The translations under genes and the position numbers were made by a program. From Cytophagales bacterium (GTDB lineage: Bacteria > Bacteroidota > Bacteroidia > Cytophagales > Cyclobacteriaceae): a stretch of 50,443 nucleotides of DNA. Shown piece after piece: positions 8,269 through 14,822 of this stretch. A model generated the notes under the pieces. The model had not been told where the DNA came from and did not search any database. It worked only from the letters and a program-made list of their open reading frames with translations. The stretch covers positions 1 to 50,443 of the forward strand of contig JANYHI010000076.1 of the NCBI GenBank assembly GCA_025359125.1. The letters are read 5' to 3'. The first letter of the stretch is position 1. Every line of letters begins with the position of its first letter.

Positions 8269-9072
8269 TTATTTACCCTTCCGTAAATAAATATCTCCAT
8301 TATAATTCTTTATCGATACCTCTGGTCCACCTCCGTTGATATCTCCCTTCTTCCATTCGTCAATCACTAGTTTAAATGCACCCGATTTGGTGTCTTTCTT
8401 TTGTACGGGTGTACTGCTCACAATATTCATATCAAAACCTGTAAAAATATCTCCTTGCTCAGTCTTCATTTTAAAAGATGCTTTGTATGAAGATGGAAAA
8501 GTCAAGTCAATATCTCCATTAAAAGTAGAGAAGGACATGGGTGTGTTTTCAGTAACCTTATCAAAAGTAACCTTAACTTGACCGTTATAGGTAGTAGCTA
8601 TTACAGATCCGGAAATATTCAGAGCTACTGTTTCTCCATTATAGTTTTGAATCACAATATCTCCTTGCACATTGGTAATCAAAATATCTCCGTCATTGTA
8701 AGTCTTGGCAACTACATCCATACCCGATGGAATCTCTATTTCTAGATTAGTTTTATTATTCCACGAATTAGACTCTACTTTAATGCTATTATTAATTTCA
8801 CTCGCTTCCAAATCCAATCCACCTCCAGCAATTCGCTTTAACCCATCTTTTGATTCACGTTTCTCATCATCTTTATCCTTCTCGGCTACATATTTAACTA
8901 AAACATCTTTTCTAGTTGTTCCTTTAATAGTGATAGAACCATACTTGATATCTACTTTAAATTTTCCGCGCTTAGTGGGATCGCTTAGTCCAACTACAAA
9001 TTCATCCTGCGATAAAGAATTGATACTAATCAAGCAGAATAATCCAATCAGAATTTTATTTAACATTTTCAT
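8269..9072 (-). CDS. Secreted DUF4097-like repeat protein
   Basis: 267 residues with a signal peptide (cleavage about residue 21, INSLSQ). The rest is beta-rich and marked by recurring Asn/Gly turns: YNDGDILI, NYNGETVA, TYNGQVKV, TFNGDIDL, TEQGDIFT and the terminal NYNGDIYL. This periodicity suggests a right-handed beta-solenoid of the DUF4097/DUF2807 type, probably periplasmic or surface exposed. Last gene of an ECF sigma/anti-sigma operon, 20 bp after a paralogous gene, and closed by a strong terminator. No catalytic residues are apparent. Function unknown; the operon context suggests an envelope-stress output or sensor. Confidence 0.8.
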   Translation of the reverse strand: MKMLNKILIGLFCLISINSLSQDEFVVGLSDPTKRGKFKVDIKYGSITIKGTTRKDVLVKYVAEKDKDDEKRESKDGLKRIAGGGLDLEASEINNSIKVESNSWNNKTNLEIEIPSGMDVVAKTYNDGDILITNVQGDIVIQNYNGETVALNISGSVIATTYNGQVKVTFDKVTENTPMSFSTFNGDIDLTFPSSYKASFKMKTEQGDIFTGFDMNIVSSTPVQKKDTKSGAFKLVIDEWKKGDINGGGPEVSIKNYNGDIYLRKGK

Positions 9073-9092
9073 AATTTCAGATTTAAAAAAAA

Positions 9093-10001
9093 TTAATTAC
9101 CCGTTTCTTTCAAAAAAACATCACCATTAAAAGTTTCAAAGTCTAGCAAAGGACCACCATTTCCTATTCGATAGCGATTGCCATTTACCTTATAATGAAT
9201 ACCCTCTCCTTTTTCATACTTCTCAACTGAAACAGCCAGCGGAACAATATTATTGATAGAAGAAAATAAGTCTCCATTAAAACTCTTAAAAGTTAACTGC
9301 GCTGCAAGGCCCTTGACAAAATTGGCATTGATATTTCCATTGAGGGAGTAGTAGGTAGAGTTGCCGGAAGGATTAGCGGAGTAATCCAAATTCACCTGAC
9401 CATTTATTGTTTTTGCAATTGTACTACCCGATATGTTAGTCAGTTTAATACTTCCATTTACATTGTGTGCAGCTAGAATTCCTGTAGTATTTGTTACTTC
9501 AATATCCCCTTGATTTACGGTTGAAATAAACAGGTGAAGTGATCGAGGAATTTTTATGAAAAAATTCATTTTGTAATCATCTCCTTTATCACAATCTCCG
9601 TTTCTTCTGTTACAATCATTCCAGTTATAGCCCCATCGACTATTACCCATCTTCCAACCATTTTTGTCACTCTTACCAAAATCACCACAAACTCCTTTTA
9701 AGTAAAGCATGATGGTATCTGCTCTATCTAATACCCCCAACTGCAATTCTTCCTTTCTAGTAGCAAGTCTTGCATCTGTCTTAGCCTCAATTGCTTTTTC
9801 AATTTCCACTAAAATCTTATCGCCAGAATAGCCCTCTACTTTAACGCCACCATTAATATTAAAAATCATGAGTGTGTTTTGCGAACCTTTCTTTTCAAAA
9901 GTAAACTCACGTGATATTTTTTCGGTAGACTTTTGCGCAGCTACGCAGAGGGGGATTAATAGCAGCAGTCCTGTTTTATAAATTATATTTTTAGCAATCA
10001 T
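9093..10001 (-). CDS. Secreted DUF4097-like repeat protein, cysteine-containing
   Basis: 302 residues with a signal peptide ending near residue 22 (CVAAQK). The body repeats the same turn motif as its downstream neighbour (NQGDIEV, NVNGSIKL, TINGQVNL, SLNGNINA, SFNGDLFS, TFNGDVFL), consistent with a beta-solenoid. It differs by an inserted Cys/Asn/Gly/Asp-rich loop (about 110-145, NWNDCNRRNGDCDKGDD) that could hold a disulphide or bind a cation. It starts 5 bp after the anti-sigma gene, so it is very likely in the sigma operon. The two solenoid genes probably arose by duplication. Function unknown. Confidence 0.8.
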   Translation of the reverse strand: MIAKNIIYKTGLLLLIPLCVAAQKSTEKISREFTFEKKGSQNTLMIFNINGGVKVEGYSGDKILVEIEKAIEAKTDARLATRKEELQLGVLDRADTIMLYLKGVCGDFGKSDKNGWKMGNSRWGYNWNDCNRRNGDCDKGDDYKMNFFIKIPRSLHLFISTVNQGDIEVTNTTGILAAHNVNGSIKLTNISGSTIAKTINGQVNLDYSANPSGNSTYYSLNGNINANFVKGLAAQLTFKSFNGDLFSSINNIVPLAVSVEKYEKGEGIHYKVNGNRYRIGNGGPLLDFETFNGDVFLKETGN

Positions 10002-10006
10002 ATTTT

Positions 10007-10771
10007 TTAAATTAATACGTCAATACTTTCGTTGATCTTTTTCTTAACTTCTTTTGGCACGTTACTATCTTTCAAAAGCTTTTTCAATTCGTTTACAGAT
10101 TTCTTCTCATGGAGAGCAGCCATTAATTCCGCTAAAGACATTTGCACCAAAGGAGATTGTTGAATTCCTATCGATCGAATTAGTCCTTCTCTAACTTTAC
10201 TGTCTTGTACATAGGGCTTAAGCGCTTCCAATGCGGCCAATCTTACGTTCACATTTTCATCCATATTTAATGTTTGAAGTAAGGCAGCAGTAACTTTCTG
10301 ACTTGCTTGATCCATGTCATTGGTAAGATTTACCGCCTTTAATCGTTCCGTTGGAGATTCTTTTTCCAATAGAGACAGCATCATCATTTCTTTAAGTTCG
10401 CTAACCTGCTTGTTTAGTTCTGTAATAGATTGTAATTGACTTGGTTTTTGAAATAAATAGCCCAAGCCAAAACCCGCAACTAACACACAAGCCATTAACG
10501 CAAATCTTGGCAACAAAACATCTAGCGATGGAAGTGTGAAAGAAAATTTCCTTTTCTCTTTTTTCTCTTCGGCAAGCATCGTGTAAAACCGATTGCTTAA
10601 CTCCAGAGAAGGTGAAGGAGTCTCTGAGTTAATCAACTGGTTAAAATCATTCAATTGGTTTAACTCAATTTCTCCGCGCTCAATTGCTTTTTCAATAACA
10701 GCTACCTCCGATGCATCGGCCAAGCCCTCATTATATTTTACAATCAATTTTTTTACTTCTTGCTTTTCCAT
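10007..10771 (-). CDS. Membrane anti-sigma-like protein with helical-repeat C-terminus
   Basis: 254 residues. The N-terminal cytoplasmic part (1-75) is helical with a start (KLIVKYNEGLADASEVAVIEKAI) like other Bacteroidota zinc-free anti-sigma domains. A single membrane helix lies at about 88-107, then a short coiled coil and a periplasmic tail (about 139-254) with HEAT-like helical repeats (LNMDENVNVRLAALEAL; SPLVQMSLAELMAAL). It follows the ECF sigma gene with a 1-bp gap, so the usual interpretation is that it holds the sigma factor at the membrane. The helical tail could sense a partner, perhaps the solenoid proteins encoded next. Anti-sigma activity is inferred from position and topology. 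Confidence 0.78.
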   Translation of the reverse strand: MEKQEVKKLIVKYNEGLADASEVAVIEKAIERGEIELNQLNDFNQLINSETPSPSLELSNRFYTMLAEEKKEKRKFSFTLPSLDVLLPRFALMACVLVAGFGLGYLFQKPSQLQSITELNKQVSELKEMMMLSLLEKESPTERLKAVNLTNDMDQASQKVTAALLQTLNMDENVNVRLAALEALKPYVQDSKVREGLIRSIGIQQSPLVQMSLAELMAALHEKKSVNELKKLLKDSNVPKEVKKKINESIDVLI

Positions 10772-10772
10772 A

Positions 10773-11327
10773 CTACATTGTTTTCTCTAACTGATGATAA
10801 ATTTTTTTTAGATCTTGCAAGGCTCTAAATACTTTGACTTTTACTGCCTCTTCTGTACATCCTAAGATTTTTCCAATAGTGCTGTACTTATTTTCTTCAA
10901 ACTTGCTTAGCAGTAATACTTCTCTTTTCTCTTCAGACAAACGTGCCATGGCTAACAAAAGCATTTCATGCTCCTCCTGATTTTCCATTTGAACTGATCG
11001 AATGTCGTGATGCCCGAGTCGATCTTTCCAATTATCCAAATCATCATTCAACTTAACTTTATCCTTTCGGTGATGATCATGCCTTACATTACGCGCAATG
11101 TGAAACATCCAAGCTCGAAAGTCACCCTCTCCACGAAAAAGGTGCTTGTATCTTAAAATACGCATGAAAGTATTTTGAACCAGATCTTCGCTCAAATCCC
11201 TTTCGCGCGTAAGCCCGTAAAAGAAACCATACAACGGTTTTTTATAGCGCTCAAACAAAAGCCCCAGTTTATCAAGGTCACCATCTCTAACCTTGATCAT
11301 TAAAGAATTATCCGAAAGCGCTTCCAA
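10773..11327 (-). CDS. ECF-type RNA polymerase sigma factor
   Basis: About 184 residues with sigma region 2 (about 22-88; EDLVQNTFMRILRY and the DNA-melting segment FRAWMFHIARNVRHDHHR) and region 4 (about 124-176; IGKILGCTEEAVKVKVFRAL). First gene of a four-gene operon with the membrane anti-sigma and two secreted solenoid proteins. The start is uncertain: the frame opens with TTG at 11327, which gives the family-like N-terminus LSDNSLM, but this TTG is also the end of a TAnnTTTG-like box (11332-11325). The ATG at 11300 is the alternative. Sigma factor identity is firm; its regulon is unknown, although operon autoregulation is likely. Confidence 0.93.
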   Translation of the reverse strand: MEALSDNSLMIKVRDGDLDKLGLLFERYKKPLYGFFYGLTRERDLSEDLVQNTFMRILRYKHLFRGEGDFRAWMFHIARNVRHDHHRKDKVKLNDDLDNWKDRLGHHDIRSVQMENQEEHEMLLLAMARLSEEKREVLLLSKFEENKYSTIGKILGCTEEAVKVKVFRALQDLKKIYHQLEKTM

Positions 11328-11349
11328 ATATATTTTCGTTAGTAAATAG

Positions 11350-11378
11350 GGTAACTAAGGTAAGTAGAATAGGTTACC
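11350..11378. promoter_or_regulatory. Inverted repeat between sigma operon and GH16 gene
   Basis: GGTAAC (11350-11355) and GTTACC (11373-11378) form a 6-bp inverted repeat with a 17-bp spacer in the 91-bp divergent intergenic region. It could be a two-site operator for either gene. Only the symmetry is seen; short repeats of this kind can arise by chance. Confidence 0.3.
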
Positions 11379-11418
11379 AAAATTTTTGATAATTTTATCT
11401 AAAACCAATCCTTAGAAA

Positions 11419-12207
11419 ATGAGAGTCATTTATATTCTTGTTGCTATTCTCTTTGCCAATTGCAAAAGCCCAATCTCTCCCAAACTTGTATGGTCAGATG
11501 AGTTTGACATGCCAGGAAAACCTAACAACACCAAATGGAATTATGATTTAGGCGATGGTTGCCCTAACGGATGCGGATGGGGGAATAATGAAGCCGAGTT
11601 CTACACTCAAGATTTAAAAAATGTGAGAATAGAAAATGGAATGTTGATTATTGAAGCTCATAAAGATTCTCTTAATAGACGGGCGTACACATCTTCTCGC
11701 ATGGTTTCTAAATTTAATGGCGATTGGCTGTACGGACGAATTGAAGTAAAAGCAAAACTACCTCGTGGCAAAGGAACATGGCCCGCCATCTGGATGCTAT
11801 CGACCGACTGGAAATATGGAGGTTGGCCAGCCAGCGGTGAAATAGATATTATGGAACATGTAGGATATGACCCTGGCGTGGTTCATGGAACCATTCATAC
11901 CGAATCTTATAATCACGTTAAGCAAACACAGAAAGAAGGTAAAGTAACAATTGCCGATGCCCAAGATCAATTTCATGTTTATGGTATTAATTGGACAAAA
12001 GATAAAATGGAGTTTTTTATTGATAATACTGTCTACCATTCAGTAATCCGAGATCCAAAGGATACATTTAAAGAATGGCCTTTCGACCAACGTTTTCATC
12101 TGATTATGAATATAGCTGTAGGTGGAAACTGGGGTGGAAAAGAAGGTATAGATGATTCCATTTGGCCTCAGCGCATGATTGTAGATTACGTGCGAGTTTA
12201 TCAATAA
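11419..12207 (+). CDS. Glycoside hydrolase family 16 beta-glucanase
   Basis: Endo-beta-glucanase (laminarinase/lichenase clan), 262 residues, essentially one GH16 domain. The catalytic motif EIDIMEH is present with nucleophile Glu141, Asp143 and acid/base Glu146. Aromatic substrate-cleft segments (GTWPAIWML) and the typical opening LVWSDEFD also appear. The N-terminus is a short hydrophobic signal; Cys15 in LFANC could be a lipidation site, though Asn before the Cys is unusual, so cleavage by signal peptidase I or II is open. It stands alone, divergent from the sigma operon, with no SusCD or other polysaccharide-utilisation genes nearby. Substrate (laminarin versus mixed-linkage glucan) cannot be decided. 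Confidence 0.92.
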   Translation: MRVIYILVAILFANCKSPISPKLVWSDEFDMPGKPNNTKWNYDLGDGCPNGCGWGNNEAEFYTQDLKNVRIENGMLIIEAHKDSLNRRAYTSSRMVSKFNGDWLYGRIEVKAKLPRGKGTWPAIWMLSTDWKYGGWPASGEIDIMEHVGYDPGVVHGTIHTESYNHVKQTQKEGKVTIADAQDQFHVYGINWTKDKMEFFIDNTVYHSVIRDPKDTFKEWPFDQRFHLIMNIAVGGNWGGKEGIDDSIWPQRMIVDYVRVYQ

Positions 12208-12293
12208 TTTTTGTTTGACGTGCGAACGACATTCAATGATTTTTGGTTAACACTTCTGCACTTCAATCGTTAATAGGTCAAACTTAAATTAAC

Positions 12294-12941
12294 ATGATAA
12301 AATCACTTTTTTCAATTGTTCTTTCAACTATCGTTTTTCTTTCGTGCAGTGCGCAGCCAGGCAAAAAGCAGACTGATAGAAAAATGAACATCGTGCCACC
12401 AACCGGAAAAGCAGTAGCTGCTTTTGCCGAAGGATGCTTTTGGTGTTCAGAACATATTTTTGAAGCTGTCGTAGGTGTCGATTCTGCTATTTCGGGTTAT
12501 GCTGGAGGCAAAACTCTCAATCCCACTTATGAATTAGTGAATACTGAAACCACCGGCCACGCAGAAACAATTTTAGTTTATTACGATCCTAAGCTTATCA
12601 GCTATGCGGAATTGACAAAAGTATTTTTCACGTCACAAGATCCAACCACTTTTGAACGGCAGGGGCCAGATCGTGGAAATTCATATCGGTCAATCTTGTT
12701 CTATTCTACTCCCGAAGAAAAAACGATTGCCGAGCAAGCTAAAATTGATTTCGCAAAATCTTTTAAAGATCCTATCGTATCAGAAATAAAGCAGCTCACC
12801 GCTTTTTACAGAGCGGAAGAATACCACCAAAATTATATTGAGCAGAATCCATATAGCCAATATGTAATGGGCGTTTCCATTCCTCGATTCGAGTTGTTTA
12901 AGAAGACATATAAAGGAAAACTAAAAGCGCATAAAAAGTAA
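12294..12941 (+). CDS. msrA: Peptide methionine-S-sulfoxide reductase, exported lipoprotein
   Basis: Reduces Met-S-sulfoxide in oxidised proteins. The MsrA active site is GCFWC at 47-51, with catalytic Cys48 and Cys51 three residues on. The conserved GYAGG and GHAE segments and the YHQNY segment near the end are present. Unlike cytoplasmic MsrA it has a lipoprotein signal (lipobox VFLSC, Cys18), so it would act in the periplasm or at the outer membrane. No C-terminal resolving cysteine is present; Cys51 may play that role. No MsrB neighbour. Followed by a hairpin terminator. Confidence 0.95.
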   Translation: MIKSLFSIVLSTIVFLSCSAQPGKKQTDRKMNIVPPTGKAVAAFAEGCFWCSEHIFEAVVGVDSAISGYAGGKTLNPTYELVNTETTGHAETILVYYDPKLISYAELTKVFFTSQDPTTFERQGPDRGNSYRSILFYSTPEEKTIAEQAKIDFAKSFKDPIVSEIKQLTAFYRAEEYHQNYIEQNPYSQYVMGVSIPRFELFKKTYKGKLKAHKK

Positions 12942-12950
12942 TTTCAACAG

Positions 12951-12992
12951 GTTTTAGTACCTTATTCTGATGATAGCGTACTAAAACTTTTT
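12951..12992 (+). terminator. Terminator of msrA
   Basis: GTTTTAGTAC (12951-12960) pairs perfectly with GTACTAAAAC (12978-12987) across a 17-nt loop, followed immediately by TTTTT (12988-12992). Located 9 bp after the msrA stop. Confidence 0.7.
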
Positions 12993-12995
12993 CCT

Positions 12996-13003
12996 TACTT
13001 TTG
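12996..13003 (+). promoter_or_regulatory. Bacteroidota -7 box (TACTTTTG)
   Basis: TACTTTTG matches TAnnTTTG and lies 23 bp before the TTG start at 13027. No clear -33 TTG is at the preferred spacing. It supports translation starting near 13027 rather than further upstream. Confidence 0.45.
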
Positions 13004-13026
13004 CGGCCGTATTTAATTTTTAGATT

Positions 13027-13848
13027 TTGAATCGTTTCGTCTGCTCTATTCTACTACTCCTTTCTTTTAGTTTCTCTGACATAAAAGCACAAGAAGAGAT
13101 TGTTCCAAAAAAAAGGGGGCAATTCTATTTTACGTGGGGTTATAATCGCGATTGGTATTCTTCAAGCACAATCCATTTTTACAACACTAATCCTGATCCG
13201 ACTAAAAGCTATGACTTTATATTGTATGATGCTAAGGCTCATGATAAACCTGATATGGAAAACTATTGGAATCCCGACAGGTTAACCATTCCTCAGTATG
13301 ATATGACTATTGGTTATCAATTCAATAACAAAAATGATTTAGGTGTTGAGGTAAGCTGGAATCATTTGAAGTATGTAGTAACAGATTGGCAAGTGGTGCA
13401 TATCAAAGGACAAATTCATGGTAACCCGATTGATAAAGTTGCGCCACTAAATCCTGATACCGTTCACTTGCAACACACAAATGGAAATAACTATTTACTC
13501 TTCAACCTTACTAAAAAACAAGATTTACTTATTCATAAATATTTTCAAGTAAGCGCCATTGGCAAGGCGGGTGTCGGGCCAATGATCTCTTACACCATCT
13601 CAACTATTTTAGGTGATAATGATCTGGGTTACTTTCATTATCATGGATGGGTTGCAGCAGTGGGTGTGGGTGTGCGTGTTTCTTTTTTACGAAATTTCTT
13701 TATCCAATCTGATATGCAAGGTGCCTACGCAAACTATACTGATACAGTATTAGGCAAAAACCATGACGGACGCGCTACTCACTCATTCTATTCTCTACAG
13801 TGGACATGGGAAGGTGGTATTATTTTTCCTATTGGGAAGGGGAGGTAA
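13027..13848 (+). CDS. Secreted outer-membrane beta-barrel-like protein
   Basis: 273 residues starting at TTG (no in-frame ATG in a sensible place), with a signal peptide ending at about residue 22 (DIKAQEE). The remainder alternates polar and aromatic residues, with amphipathic beta-strand segments (FYFTWGYNRDWYS; FFIQSDMQGAYANY; LQWTWEGGIIFPIG) typical of small Bacteroidota outer-membrane barrels. No specific family recognised. Transcribed alone between msrA and the PIN cassette, with its own -7 box 23 bp upstream. Confidence 0.7.
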   Translation: MNRFVCSILLLLSFSFSDIKAQEEIVPKKRGQFYFTWGYNRDWYSSSTIHFYNTNPDPTKSYDFILYDAKAHDKPDMENYWNPDRLTIPQYDMTIGYQFNNKNDLGVEVSWNHLKYVVTDWQVVHIKGQIHGNPIDKVAPLNPDTVHLQHTNGNNYLLFNLTKKQDLLIHKYFQVSAIGKAGVGPMISYTISTILGDNDLGYFHYHGWVAAVGVGVRVSFLRNFFIQSDMQGAYANYTDTVLGKNHDGRATHSFYSLQWTWEGGIIFPIGKGR

Positions 13849-13993
13849 TACTAGCTCACTTTTGCTGTCCATTGCTAACAGCAAAAAAAATATTTTTATT
13901 GAACTCCTTGTGTGTCAATTTTTATGACCACTTAGTAGTAAACTATTGGCTGAGTGCTGTACATCTCATCCAATAAAATACATGAGGATTTCA

Positions 13994-14001
13994 TATATTT
14001 G
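13994..14001 (+). promoter_or_regulatory. -7 box of the toxin-antitoxin operon
   Basis: TATATTTG matches TAnnTTTG and ends 25 bp before the antitoxin ATG at 14027. No well-spaced -33 element is obvious. Confidence 0.4.
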
Positions 14002-14026
14002 ATAAGCATTTTAAAACTAAACAGCT

Positions 14027-14254
14027 ATGGAACGCATTGTAATTGAAGTGTCGCCCAACGTGGCAAAGGCTTGGCGCGAAGCCCCTGAAAACAAAAGGAA
14101 GCAACTCGGCAATGAAACGAGTGTACGCATCGGAAAAGAACTGCTGAAAGGATCGAAAGAAGAATACCTTTCATTTATTGATGACCTACAGCAGACTATG
14201 AAAGAACGAGGTCTTACGCAAGAAATACTGGATGATATTCTGAATGAGAATTGA
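14027..14254 (+). CDS. Probable antitoxin of PIN toxin-antitoxin pair
   Basis: 75-residue, charged protein. The N-terminal IVIEVSPNVAKAWREAP resembles a short ribbon or AbrB/CopG-like beginning, and the C-terminal half is acidic and helical (EEYLSFIDDLQQTMKERGLTQEILDDILNEN), the part that typically wraps the toxin. It overlaps the PIN-domain gene by 11 bp, the usual antitoxin-first arrangement. No close antitoxin family can be named from sequence alone; the assignment rests mainly on size, charge and position. Confidence 0.75.
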   Translation: MERIVIEVSPNVAKAWREAPENKRKQLGNETSVRIGKELLKGSKEEYLSFIDDLQQTMKERGLTQEILDDILNEN

Positions 14255-14660
14255 TACCATTTTTATTATTGACACGAATACAATAATCAGTGCACATTTA
14301 GTGGAAGGTAGCGTGCCAGATAGAGCTTTTAAAAAAGCGCTGTACTTGGGCGTAATTGGCATTTCAGAATCAAAAATGGCAGAATTGGTAGAGGTGGTAT
14401 TTAGGAAAAAGTTTGACAAATATTTTAAGACGGATGAAGTCCGATACAAGTTGATAGAAAAAATTGAAGCATACTCCATTCTTTTTTCAACAGACGAGAA
14501 AATTACAGCTTCCGTTGACCCTGACGACAATATATTTCTGGAATTGGCAGTGGCGGCAAAAGCAGATTGCATTATCTCGGGCGACCCACATTTACTTGCA
14601 TTGAATCCTTTTCGTGGTATACCAATTCTTTGCGCAGCCGATTTCTTAAATAAATTTTAA
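14244..14660 (+). CDS. PIN-domain toxin (putative endoribonuclease)
   Basis: 138 residues covering a full PIN domain, the VapC-like Mg-dependent nuclease fold. The acidic metal ligands are visible in order: Asp10 in FIIDTN, Glu47 in SKMAELVE, Asp94/Asp95 in DPDDN, and Asp114 in SGDPHL. The IDTN...SGDPHLL pattern matches the 'putative PIN family toxin' group (COG1569) rather than classic VapC. It overlaps the antitoxin gene by 11 bp, implying coupled translation. RNA target unknown. Confidence 0.9.
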   Translation: MRIDTIFIIDTNTIISAHLVEGSVPDRAFKKALYLGVIGISESKMAELVEVVFRKKFDKYFKTDEVRYKLIEKIEAYSILFSTDEKITASVDPDDNIFLELAVAAKADCIISGDPHLLALNPFRGIPILCAADFLNKF

Positions 14661-14822
14661 ATATGGCGCAATACGTTTGTCATCACTCTTCACTCATTTC
14701 TTAAATTAGTAGTAGGATTAGTAGAAGGCTTTAATCGTAAGGGCACTTACTGTTACCACGGACGGGCAGATTTTTGATTTCCAAATTATACATCGAACTA
14801 GATTACTATATAAATCAGAAGA

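Noticed and set aside
8705..9130. 141-codon plus-strand open frame
   Set aside because: Antisense to the two solenoid genes, which have signal peptides and family repeats; composition reflects the opposite strand.
13860..13886. TTTTGCTGT/ACAGCAAAA hairpin after the barrel gene as terminator
   Set aside because: Stem is AT-rich and followed by A rather than T on the coding strand; too weak to call.
14186..14572. 128-codon minus-strand open frame over the PIN gene
   Set aside because: Shadow of the toxin gene, whose catalytic residues are intact on the plus strand.
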